From NCBI GenBank assembly GCA_947179485.1, contig OX359247.1:43497131-43561130 (forward strand): DNA of 64,000 bases, read 5' to 3'. The translations under genes and the position numbers were made by a program. Shown here piece by piece: positions 1 to 47,733 of the stretch. This stretch comes from Allacma fusca. Its lineage: Eukaryota; Arthropoda; Collembola; Symphypleona; Sminthuridae. The notes beneath the pieces were generated by a model. That model did not search any database. It saw only the letters and a list, made by a program, of their open reading frames with translations, and had not been told where the DNA came from. Numbering within the stretch: the first letter of the stretch is position 1; every line of letters begins with the position of its first letter.

Positions 1-1864
1 TGAACACACATGTGTACACTCACATCCCAGTGTACTAACGGGGGGAAAGGAGGAAAAACATAGTATCATAAATTAAAGCCACGTACTCCCAAATGTCCAC
101 CGGCAGAAGTTACTGGAGGGAATTTAAGAATATCATTTTTCTCAAAGCTTATCGTTATTCTAAAGAACTTCTCCTCAGTACTAAGACCCTCGAGTATGAG
201 TTTCTAAAATTTCGTTTAAGATCTGGGTTGAAGGGAAATATTTCCAGTCTTGTACTCAATAAATCCTGCTGCGTATCTTTACGTAAGGGTGCGCCTTTTT
301 ATTCCTTGTACGTAGATTTCCATGTATGAAGCTAAAATTGTCGTCATTTAAGTAGGATGTCACGTAACATAGGAATGAAAGCTTTGGCGCACTGCTACTG
401 GGTTAGTAATTTAATTAACAAAACTAATTTCAATTTCATTTCCTGAAAATAGAATAATTGCTCTGGTTATTCAATAATTGGAGGGCAAATGTCGGTGTAA
501 ATTACATATTGAATTGCATTTTCACACGTGTAATAATAATAATTATTGTTCCCTTATATCTATAGATCTGCAGCCCTTTAGAAATTTTAACCTGCAATTT
601 AATTTTTTATATTAGTGCTACTTTCAAGATTTGAAATGATTTTGATCGTCTGTAAAAATTACAAAAAATGTTTAATATTGTTAATACATTGAAAATTTTC
701 CCTCAAATTATGAACATATAATTACTTTGGATATTGAGCGTACAGTAAATATTTCCAAAACGCTAAAATATGCTATTGCTCTCAAGGAGGGAAAGCAAGA
801 ATTTTAAATTGTAAATTCAGTAATTAATACAATTAAATCTGAAAAGTATAGCTCTTTTCCCATGACCTCAATTCAAAAAATTCAATTTAAATTAACATGT
901 AACATAACCAATCCCAAAACAGTTTCATTTAAAAAATACACCAATGCCACAAGGTGCAACGGAGCATTTTTCTCCACTACACGGTTCAATCCCATTTTGA
1001 GCCCTTTACACGGACGTTGCATTATATCAAAAGAAACTCCTGGATAAAGGGAGCTGGGAGGTATAAAGTATCCAGCCCCAAATCAAGGGCGGAATTAGAA
1101 TTGGAAATGAGAATATATTAGCTTCGCACAAGTTCATCCTCATCTCTATTTTACAGTATGGAAATGGTTGGAAATGTGAAATTATAGTCTCTATGTACTT
1201 ATATCAACATCATTTCGGAGAGAATCCCATCCCAGAAGTTCAATTCCACAGAAGCTTCAATCATTCAAATCTCTTTTTTTTTTAATTTACAGACCTCCGC
1301 CAGCGGGGAAGTTCCAGTGGTAGGAAGTTCAACTCTGGAAAAAAAAATTGAAAATGAAAGACTTCTTAAGAAAGATGCAAATTCAGAGGTGGAGTGGAGC
1401 TCAAAGGGAAGAAGAATCCAGTGAGAACCTGAGCGGGTGTTGATTTTGGAAAGGGAATAGTAATCAAAAAAAAAAAAAAAAGAAAAAAGAAGAGACTACT
1501 GGAGAAAGTACAACTCTACTATTTGAAGCCCGATCCCTTGGTTGAGAGGATATTAATCAGGTTAAAATAAATGGGAAGATGAACTGTTCCCTGTGGATTC
1601 ATCCTTCAAAATGAGCTCCACGAGTTAGACATTATTAAAAAAAAACCCGACTGTATTATACGTAGATTTGGGGCTTTTACGAAGACATAAGAAAAGTGAC
1701 TGGGACATAAAGGGGAACTAGTACGAGTAGACTCGGAAGGTTAAGTAACCTTGAGGACAATTATTGACAAAACTGCTCCTTCATACAAGTGACTGTAGAC
1801 CGTAATGTCGGGGAAAGTGTACTAAAAGGAGGAAGGATACAAAAGTCAAGGCACCACGGCGACG
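1..1864. other. 5' flank of the arrestin gene, possible 5' UTR exon
   Basis: No coding gene is recognised here; the short open frames lack family character. A T-rich tract ending in AG at about 1292 could be a splice acceptor that opens a 5' UTR exon running into the arrestin start at 1865. The start itself sits in a good context (GACGATGG). The stretch also holds a poly-A run near 1467-1482. The promoter cannot be placed from sequence alone. Confidence 0.35.
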
Positions 1865-37457
<35,593 letters not shown>

Positions 37458-38240
37458 CATTTTCAATTTCAACTTTATATAGATACACGATTACCCCCGA
37501 AAAAAAAAACATTACCTCTATGTTATAGCTATAGTTATATATTTCCCACATTTTCTCAAGACATTTCTCCCCTTGTTTATTGACGTACGAAAAAAATCTT
37601 TTAGTACTGGAAGAGACTCAATATTCATTATTTTCAAGAGCTACCGAACCCACACACTTTGACACAATTCCCTGGTACACTGGAATAATGACATTAATGA
37701 TGGAACACTCAGTACGTCAGAAAAACTACAATTTGTTTGAAAGATGTTGATTTTTGTATAAACGATTTTGTAACAAATAGTAGTCTCCTCATAATTGATT
37801 CCTGGAAGACACATTCTCAGTATTTACTCCGTGTCAAGGGAGATTCTGCGATGCCAAAAATTTAATGATGTTTTTGTTTGTCTATATTTGATTTGGAGGA
37901 AAAGATCCTCATAATTTTAGAACCATCTCTTTTGAAGTATATTGTGTTGAGCTGGAAACCCATACCAGAGATCTATAATTTATTATTATTTTTTGAGGGA
38001 CAAAAATGAGCTTGAATAATAATGTAATCGGAGCTGTTTCGTGAGGAACTCTCTAAAGAGTAATGATGGAGGTGATCCGCTCGGTGGAAAGGAACACCCA
38101 CAAGAAACACATCTCAGACCCACGGATCAACTTCCCCAAAAATCATCACTGATCGCTTGTACATTGTAAAATACATAACATAGACTTGAAATAATACTGT
38201 AAATAAGTACTCCTTGCTAAAAGTATTAAGTAATAAATAC
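37458..38240 (+). other. probable 3' UTR of the arrestin gene
   Basis: AT-rich sequence after the arrestin stop. AATAAA at 38232-38237 is a reasonable polyadenylation signal; other TAATAAAG sites (about 38551 and 40065) could end longer transcripts. The true end is not decided by the sequence. Confidence 0.45.
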
Positions 38241-40917
38241 TTTCTTGTAAAAATCTAAATAATGAATGAGTAATGTGAGAGCTGCTGTGAGAGCTACTAT
38301 ACTATGTATACATAGATATACTGTAACTAAATATGATCTTAAAGTTAGATAAAGAGTATGAGGGACATAATAATACTTGGTGATAGTACGAGATGGTTTT
38401 ATTACACGATCGATATTTATATGATGTTACGAGAGATAGATCTATATCTATAGATATGCTTTAATGACAAAAGTGTAACTCTTGCAGGGGACATTCCCAA
38501 AAGTTGTTGTTCCCTCATGGTTGAGCTCCAGCAAGTTCCACATTTTGAGTTAATAAAGTGCGAAGCTTTAGGTGACACTGAGACAAAAAAAAAGATTTGG
38601 AATTCCCCCCCTGACGAAATTGTAATTTTATATCCTATCTGATTGTCACTCTTGATAGAGTTTCAAGGGGAGTCCCTGGGATTTTAATAAAAACTCAACA
38701 ACTTTCATCTCCGATTTTGTTCCCACTTCCCAGAATCATCCCATACAGGGAGAACAATTAACTTTTGAAACTTGGAAGTACAGTATTGCAAAACCTTGTT
38801 TGAGGGAAATAGTTACACTGCAGTTGGAGTATCATACCTCTTTCAAACTTACACCTTTTCAAGTTTAATTTGACTCTGTTTGTATGTAATTTGTTGAGAG
38901 AGCTGTTTTTGAAATGTTTTGTTCTCCACGTTTGATCCTTGACCTCTGACAGGGCTCGTAACGTGATATTACTGAAGGGAGTTGTTGGGAGAGGAACATT
39001 TGTACATATGCACACATGTATGTACATTACATGTAGATGACTATTCCGGGACGAGCATAACTATTGTAATTAAATTATTATAATTTAAACCCTCACGAAA
39101 TTCTGTGTTAATATTTGGTAGAGGATTTTATTACTTTAGATTTCTATAGGGGAGGAGGGACTCCCAGGGATATTTTACAAGTAGACTCTGGATCTGGTAA
39201 CTTATTGAACCTGGAGGAAAATCAATAGCATGATTTAATCTGAAATGGCCAAGTTTTAATTTCCTTATGCAAGGAAACTTTCTAGAGCTTTAAAGGAGTT
39301 TCGAGAGAATTTTATTCTCGGTTATAAATCGATTCACGACTGTGGATACGTGAACTGCTTTGAAACGGATTTCCAAGTGAAAGTTGGGTGTGTTGACTAG
39401 TTAAAACGGCACGAGCGGTAAATAAATTGTCAAGCACTCATCGTGTCTATGCATGTGGCGTTGGGGAGAATGCTTGTGTTATTTCTGTATGGGTTCTTTC
39501 ACTCCTGAGGAGATTCTATTGGTATACATAGATATTTATGTGGGTCCATACCCTCCGTACTATTTATTTATCCCACATTCAGCATATAGAGCCCCTCTCA
39601 TGAGGCAAGATGACGAATGCTTGACTTGACCCTTTGAGAGAAACTTCAAAGGTTCGGAGAAATTTTGTGTCTGTCTGTCACATGTTATTTTATGTCCGTT
39701 GGGGTTCGTCTTCAACGGAGGATATATACGAGTTGTTGTTAATAGCATAATTATTATTAAAATTATACTTTCGCGGTTTCTCTGGTAGAATTTTTATGGT
39801 GGATCAAATGTGGCAATATGAATGATATAAGTATTTGTTATGGTGAGAGTATTAATAATATTGTATATGTAATAATTATGACTATCTACATATATAAATA
39901 CATATATATAAAGCTAACTGTAATAACTTCAGCGTACGGAAGTATTATATTAATATTGTTATTGCTATGGCATTTCTATTAAGGCAGAGATGAAACTATG
40001 GACATTATATTTACAAGTTGATACATATGAGGAATAATCATACCATGAGGAATGAGAGATGATTAATAAAGTATTGGTACTTGCTAAATGTTACTTATGT
40101 TCCCCTGTGTACTTCCCTCTTTCATGGCAAAGTTTTGTTCTAATGGTTTTACATTTTCTAGTGTGGCTTTTGAGGAGGCACTCGTTCAGCTGACAAGGGC
40201 TTTCAAAATACATTCAACTTTTTCCCGTTTGGTTACTTTAAATGCAGTGCAATCACAGGGGAAATAGCGACACTAGCATCCCTATCATTTGTGTTTACTG
40301 ATCCTAGGATACAAGTGTATTTGTATATGAGCAGTATACTTTCATCGAGTATTGATCAATTATTGCTTCAGGGACGCGAAATAATTTAAATTGTAAGTTA
40401 TTCACACCCATAAATTGTAGTATTCTTACAACCAGTAACGTGTGTGGACGTAATTACTTGGAACATATATGAACAAATGTTTTACAACACAGCTATTTAG
40501 ATATTTTGAGAGCTCGACTTCTTTTTTGTAAGTGACTATAATAACTGCACATTTCTTTTGATTAAAAAACTAGGGGTTTTATTTTTGACACCTATAGTTA
40601 TTTTTTACGCAAATATTTTGCTGAATTAAAAGTGTTTTCCCAATTTTTACAAATTTGGAAACGAATCTGTAACAATATATTTGATCTTCCGGTTGTCTGA
40701 ACCACGGGATATTTGTTATAAAACTGACTTTCTGTGTCTTTACTGCAGGTCCTTGGTATTTTCAGGAATGATTTTTTGAAAAAGTGTTCATATAACTCGG
40801 TAAAGAAATCTAAGCATAAAAAGTTGATTATTCATAATTAAATTGGTTTCATTGGAATACCTCTTAGAATAGCGCTAACTTTGGAATACAAAATTGAATT
40901 TTAGAATTGTATCCATA
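38241..40917. other. gene-free AT-rich stretch
   Basis: Short palindromic AT runs (for example AGATCTATATCTATAGAT near 38440-38457) and several AATAAA-like words. No coding gene, RNA gene or bordered repeat is recognised. Confidence 0.5.
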
Positions 40918-42140
40918 CACTAGCAAAATGCCCTGTGCTCCACAGGGGCAATTACAGTTTAAGTAATTGTAATTCACATGAAGGAGTCCGTTTGTGAGAT
41001 GAAACCAACCGTTCTATTGGTCCATCATATTGTTGGTTGCACCATGTACTGTACAGGCTTGCGATTGGATAGAAGTTATACCGGGGAGTTTAAAACTTAG
41101 CGTAGACAGCTTACTTCGCCGTTTGATTGGCTTGTAGAGCGGTTCGGAGTTCCGAGTTATCATGTAGTTTCGTGGGCTTTGAGTTATACCGCGGAGTTTA
41201 AAAAATCATCTGTGATTCAGCACTACGTACTACGTGCTAAGTCACCAGGAGGCGAAGCGCCGTCGGAATGTGGCAACAAGGCCTTTAACAGTAATGTGGT
41301 GTGTACAAGGAAACGTGTATTTAAATTCCCCCCATACTGGACACAGTTATATCTACTGGCCAAAGATGTTAATTGAGGCAAAAGAAAACTAGTATATGTA
41401 CATGTGTTATTGCTCGTTTCGATCGAAACCTTTCCACATGGTGAGTTTTTTGACTTGAAACGTTTGTGCATTCTAGTGCGCAATAACCATCACCAGTTTA
41501 TAATAATGTGCGTGTGAAACATTTTTGTATATAATTGCACATTAAATGGAATATACATGTGCATCCGTATGAAACGTTTCCAAACCGTGAGTATTTCGAC
41601 TTGAAATGTTGTACATACTAGTGCGCAATAACCATTACAAGTTTAGAACAAGTTTAGAACAAGTTTAGAATAATGTGCGCGTTAAAACGTTTGTATATAT
41701 AATTACGCATTAAATGGTTTATAAGTACATGTGCTTCGTTGTATTCAATACGCATATAGTAAATTGTGCAAACGTTTCATATTCGAATTTAAAACACCAT
41801 GTACAAGTACTCCCGACCTCTACCAGTCGTCAGAACAGACAATTCAATGTAAACAACAAATCCTACAATAGATGGTGCAAGCTGTACTCCCCAATGTGCA
41901 CACATATGTATTACCATGAGTTTATACGTGGCCTTATTTATTTTCCGGAGGTCAAAGGGATGACACGATGTCCTTCAAAAACAATAGGGTTCTTAATTTT
42001 TACATGATCTGCCCCGGTAAAAAGTTTGTAGTGCATAGTAGCAATGATTCTGCAGATATCGTGCGGACAAGGCAGCCTCTACAGACAGGCAGACAGTCAG
42101 ACCTTCGCAATTGGGACTCTCGCTTCGCTTCGCCCCTAAA
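40918..42140. mobile_element. Helitron-like composite repeat (candidate)
   Basis: The left end reads CACTAGCAAAATG and runs straight into a perfect hairpin CCCTGTG-CTC-CACAGGG (40931-40947). The middle has two tandem units of about 150 bp (41425-41744). The right end is a CAGACAGGCAGACAGTCAGA stretch followed by CTCGCTTCGCTTCGCCCC. A hairpin near the end plus a central ~150-bp minisatellite recalls non-autonomous Helentron/HINE elements, but no Rep/helicase relic and no confirmed borders are seen. A SINE/LINE 3' end is an alternative for the CAGACAG part. Confidence 0.4.
41425..41744. repeat. two tandem ~150-bp units
   Basis: Unit 1 is 41425-41570 and unit 2 is 41571-41744. Both begin GAAAC.TTTCCA, share GACTTGAAA, CTAGTGCGCAATAACCAT, AATAATGTGCG and ATTAAATGG, and end near ACATGTGC. 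Unit 2 is longer because of a triplicated 11-mer, AAGTTTAGAAC. The spacing and order of the shared words show a tandem duplication. Confidence 0.85.
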
Positions 42141-45097
42141 AACCTGAAAGAGACGGAACCAGGTCAAACACAACTGCTGGCAAAATATAATGAAGGATTC
42201 TAGGTAGCTCATTGATATCTCTCTGACTCTGAGTCTCCACAATCCGGTCATTTGATTAAAGCGGCAATATTCAATAACAAGAATGAAACAAAAGTCCTCT
42301 GTTATTTCAGATCTACCAATATTTCAGTAAAATTTGAGGATTTTTGAGCGAATGCGGTTTCCTCATACCAGAGGAAGTTTCAGTTATCTCATGTGCTTCC
42401 TTGAAGTTCCTTGGTCATTTTGACTGAGCACGGACGGGGTTTACAGAATTAATGTTTGCAACATAACAAATACGAACGTTATCAACAAACCTTTGAGATA
42501 TTACAAAGTCCAACAAATTGGATAACCTCAAATTCTCATTACTATTGTTATATACTATGCAACATCTACGTACGTTTCTTCAGGGCCATAAATATTATAT
42601 ATATTATATAACAACACATGAAAGTACAATGAATATATACGTAGGTAAATAATAGTTATTGGAGAATTACAAGACAAATCGAAATCGAGAAAATGTAAAT
42701 TTTTGTTAATTACAAAGTATAAGCAAAATGTAATTATTAGCCTTGATAGCTAGGCTTGACCAAGGTACAATAAGGAAAATCCAGTTTAAACGCTAAGAGA
42801 GCTAAAGTATGATAACATAACTTTTTACTCGTTTTTATATAAATAATAATTACAATGTCGGAGAATAAATTGTTAGTTAATTTTTGGTCATAACCAACAA
42901 TTCAGTCTCACCCAGCTCACTTATTAGAGTTCCATTTCCCCAGCATTCTTGAATCAGACACTAGCTAACATAGAGAAAGCACAAACGGATGAGACCGACA
43001 GGAACAAATTTCACCTGTAATTAATGCAATTTCCGATTATACACTTCACGCACAGTTTCACTTCAGCCTGTACCCCAAGAGTGAAGAAGACTAAATAAGT
43101 TTCTCACGAACATATGTACGTACATAATTTATTAAATGACCCCACGTTCAAATGTATGGTTCTTCCAGCTTTGCTAATGGGAACGGAAGAGCTCATTACT
43201 ATGACAGGTACCTACAAGTTCCAGACATTGTAAGATAAGACAATGCTGTTAAAAAGCATGGATGTCACATGTCACGCCAAGATCTGTTGTTTCTCCTACT
43301 TCTATTGGAAAATTTCCCCTCACGCCTTCAAACTTTGGGATAAAGTAGAAGGAAATTAGTAACTACATGTAAATTATACTTGATGTAATTAGGATGCTTC
43401 CTTGCAACGAAGTCAAAAGCCAGATAAGTTTGCGTATTTGCTTTGAATTAGTTTCCCGATTCCTATTTCTACAGCCTCAGTGGGACAGAAAGGTTTGGGG
43501 TAGGCATTAATATTTAATTTATGGTTGTATGCAGCCTGCACGTGCTTATGTGTACATTTTCCAACTCATGAAAGTAGCTTCAAACTTTCCAAGAAGATTT
43601 CACAAGTTATCTCCTTGTTAAAAAGTCAAGCACAGAAAGAACAAAGTTTTTCTCAGGTTATGACACGTGCTATCTGAGAATGAAGCAATTCAGCACTTTT
43701 GTTATTGGGTCGAAAAACTTGTCCTGGCTGAAGTAGCCTTCAATGCGGTACTCCTAAAGTTTTGATTTTCTTTAAAAACCCATTGATAAAAAGTACTTCA
43801 TTATTCAGAACAGCATCACAGAGAGCGAACGTAAACATTTAAAAATACAAAGATACGTAGTCAACAATAAAACTAAGGCTTGCTGAAATTATTCTCAAAA
43901 CTACCTAAGGTATTTATCAGAGTTCAGAGATGGAATATTCTCAGGATCCTTTATGGCAAAATTTTACCAGGGAAGGGTCACCAAGGGATATAAAAAAAAT
44001 CCCTCTTGTGAATAATTTTGAACTGTTGAGTCAAAGGTTTTTATTTCTACCTTATTAATTAGCCTACTCTTAATTTTCAGCGTGGGAATTACAAGTTGGG
44101 ATAAATTTAAAACCCCTTAACCAATTTTAAGCATCCTAATCCAATTTAATATAATTATTGGAATTATGGACTAACGTTTCTGCTAAAGTGTCTAGCTTAA
44201 TCGATGTTTTTGGTGTCACTGATTGAGAGCGCTGAGCAAACTTAACGACTGCTCATCCTCGTCACTATTTATACCTTTCAATCGTTATGCATTTAGTATG
44301 CAGTATGCACACTATAGTTATGCCGAGATAATCAAATAAAATAATTGAAAAAGATGAAACCGTGCACACAAACTAAATTATTCATCATCAAGTAATTTGT
44401 CATTGCCGTCAAAGAACTGCGTAGGCACGAGAGGACCGAGGGAGGTCACGAGGGTTATTGCCTTTCCCAGAAAAAATCTATGGCAGACATTTTGTAAATT
44501 CCCCACGAATTTGTGGACATATATTCATTAATATTCCAGTCAATTTTTTATTAACTGCTTGTTTGCAAAATCAAAAATAAGAGCATTGAATGGGAATAAG
44601 ATTCAAATCCTAAAATGTTAAGAAGCTTGAAGTAACGTAGTCAAATTACTGTACCCAAGAGAAATTACTGTACTAATTTGTATTCAAAATAATTAGACAT
44701 GAATATACATAATTATGTATAGCTACAAGGTTATACACGATTGCAAACAGTAAGTTTGTAAGCTTAAGGACTTGCTCGTTAATGCCTTCCCCTTCCATTC
44801 TTGGAAACTAAAGAGTGTATTGTTCGGCATGATTGCAATGAGGAAAATTATCATGAGTGTGTAAATATTTACTCTTCTTAATATAATGATTGGTTCCAAA
44901 CTAGTAATCCTGCGCAACCCTATGGTTTTTGGAATGAACTGCCAGAAATGGATTACAATTTGTACAGATAAGTATTTTAGTCAGATGAAATATGAACAAT
45001 TTGCAACGAGATTAAATCCATCCAGTAAATAGCTTGATCAGTTTACGTTAGAACTTTAAGTATCAATTTTTATTAGTCTTTACAAAATACAAAAGCA
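42141..45097. other. gene-free stretch upstream of the receptor pair
   Basis: AT-rich sequence with no recognised gene. It should contain the promoter of the first receptor gene, but no convincing TATA/Inr pair could be assigned. Confidence 0.45.
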
Positions 45098-47260
45098 ATG
45101 AAGAGTGTGGCTCTATCCAAACAACCCACCGTTCTTATTTTAAACTTCCTTGTTTTAATCAAAATTTTATTGGTTTGTCCGTTTACAGCTCAATATGACA
45201 AGAATTTAGGGGTATTCAGGAAAACAAAGAGCAACATACTGACTGTAAGTTTGCTGTAAGTTAAGGAAATCCATTCATTATTGGAAGACCGTATTTTTCA
45301 AAACATTGTGTCCCTTTTTGTCACCATCAGGTCCTTATCATGTCCCTGATGATGTCCCTCAGCCTCCTCCTTATTTGGAAGGGTGTGAAATCAATTCAGA
45401 GGAATGAGAAACTTGAACCGGAATTTCCTGTGTTAATATTCGCTTGGTTGTGGAATATGGCAGTGATTGGAATGTCATTGTATAATTTTGATAGAATTGT
45501 AGCTGTACTGAATCAAATGAGGAAAATTGAGATTTTCTTGGAAAACTGTGGAGTCAAGACAAATTCCATAATTTGTGTGGGTCAAATCATTTCGTTCTAA
45601 TTTTATTACAAATTATTTCTGGGAATGTTTGCTTATTCTTACTTAAATTAAAATTCGTAGAAGCTGATCCCTATAATAATGGCCTGCGAGATGTTCATTT
45701 TTCATGCTGGAGACAATTACGTTGAATATTTCTCCCGGAATGAAATGCATAACACATCTGTACTCGTTAACATAGCCAAAACAGGGAAATCGTCTTATTT
45801 GAATGAGGAGGCTGCTGTCGTTGTGAACGATTCTGGTAATCTTCTTTCAGTGCAAACTTTGCCCCTTTCCACAAATGTGGTACAATACCCTCTCGCTGTG
45901 GGAGAACCCTTTACAAGAGCAGTTTTACTAGTTCATCGCCTTCCAAGAAATCCGAATTTTGTGTATCAAATTTTTCTGTGGTTTAGACAGCTCCCATGTA
46001 AGGACTGTATAAATGGAGGGTGTTTCTGTTAACTACTGTATTTGTAATTCTAATGTTATATCCATAAAGCCACAAAAAAAAGGATACCTGGAAACTAGGT
46101 GGAGCCACTGTGCTATTTCATATATGGCGAGTTTTACTATTTTTGGTGTATTCAGGTCGCAGCTACACAACTCTAAATTTATTACTTGGACTCCTGCAAG
46201 AGATCCTGTTTCTCTATGGGAAAATCGTTTCCATATTTGGTCATTACATTTGTCAGGTGCTGGCGCTTTCCAGCTGGATGATCGTGAAACTCTTCACCAA
46301 CTCCTTGTCTCATGATAGTTTCAAGAATCGATGTAAAGTAAGTTATTTTTCAGTAATTTGGCAGCAAATTATAACTTTGCCTTTTTCGGATGATACAAAT
46401 TATTAACGTTTTAGGAAACATTGGATATCTTTGATGACGTGGTCCTGATGTTCAACAAGACGGATGAGGCTTTCGGATACTTGATTTTTGCCTTCACCCT
46501 TGGACTCTTGCCATTCCACATATTGAAATTCTCGGATTTATTTAGTGGTAACTGGGCATCCTTTATACGTTATACATTTTTCACCTCCAAACTTATTTCT
46601 GTGTCTTGGCTAGCCTGCAGTTGCAATTCAAGGGTGAGGGGGGATTTCAATAATAATATAATTTTTTGTAGGAATGTAAATTATGAATGATTTCAAGGTG
46701 AGTTATAGCGTACATTTGATTCCTAGACCAAGAAGTTAATCCCATGGCTTAAACACCAGATAAAGAGAGACTCCGTGAGAGAAGTGGTTAAAAAAGAAAA
46801 TAAATCATTAGGCATTGAAAACATTCTGAAGTATCGTTTGCCCTTGGTTTTGGCTGAAATTGATCATGGTATTGGACTGAAAGGGAAAGTATTTGTGTTC
46901 ACTTACTCTTTTACTTGTCAAGTAAGTATTCGCGTTCTTATCTGTATGAACACTTTTACGTCAGTAGATTTTAGTTGAACCGATCTCTACAAATCTCTCT
47001 TCATCCTTGAGATTATTATTGATCGATAGTTTTTTGTATTTCTAAACTGTAATATTACTATCTACTGGTGATGGAATAATTTTTGTAAGATATGAGGACC
47101 GATGCTTAGAGCTTCTAGTTTTAATTTATGTCCTGTAATTATATGCAAAGCAATTAAATTAAGTTTTTATTTTATTTTATGAATTTTGCAGGTTATCAGT
47201 GTAATCCTCACTTATGCAATCATATCCATTCAGCTGAATGCTTCGAAAACCGAAATCTGA
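45098..47260 (+). CDS. gustatory-receptor-like 7TM chemoreceptor, copy A, seven exons, about 464 aa
   Basis: Exons 45098-45244, 45331-45576, 45661-45997, 46156-46337, 46415-46633, 46727-46921 and 47192-47260; phases agree throughout. Family members are plasma-membrane ligand-gated channels of chemosensory neurons. The protein has repeated hydrophobic segments (exons 1, 2, 4, 5 and 7). The N-terminus starts MKSVALSKQPTVLIL, the penultimate exon carries AEIDHGIGLKGKVFVF, and the last exon ends with TYAIISIQLN, the TYxxxxxQ signature of TM7. Every exon aligns to copy B 0.5 kb downstream, with exons 1, 5 and 7 equal in length. Two odd points: the exon 2 donor is a weak GTGGGT one codon beyond the homologous position, and exon 3 is longer than in copy B and encodes a longer loop. 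It could be alternatively spliced or mildly degraded, but no stop interrupts the model. Confidence 0.8.
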
Positions 47261-47733
47261 GAGGACTTTGCGGCTTATGGGAAGAAAGGAACGTAGCATA
47301 CATATTTAGAGTGTACTGTAGCTATTTGCTTTCATATTCCTTGTTCCCAAGTAGCTTTTGAAGTTTTTAATAATTATTGTTTATCATCTTTTTCAAATTT
47401 AACATGGGCTTTAGAAAACCAGCACCATATCTGCTACACTGCATTGGAACTTACACTTAACCTATTAGATGGCTCTGAGCTCTAGTAATTTTCTCGCTGT
47501 TAAATATTCCATTAATGAGACTAATGTAGTATATATTACCTGAGCGTAAACAAATTAAGAGGAAGCCAATATTTGAGCTCAAATAGAATACAAAAGGCTA
47601 ATCTTGTGAACACAAGAGGTCCATATAAAGTTGATCGGAAGTCTACAGCAGTAGTAATTCCTGCTCCGTACACACATTCTGCAGCAAGCACTACTTGACT
47701 TCTGATCTGAAAATTTGTGCAAATAAAATAAAC
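47261..47733. other. intergenic spacer between the two receptor genes
   Basis: 473 bp between the copy A stop and the copy B start. Copy A's 3' UTR and copy B's promoter must both fit here unless the two are co-transcribed. No clear AATAAA was noted close to the stop. Confidence 0.5.
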
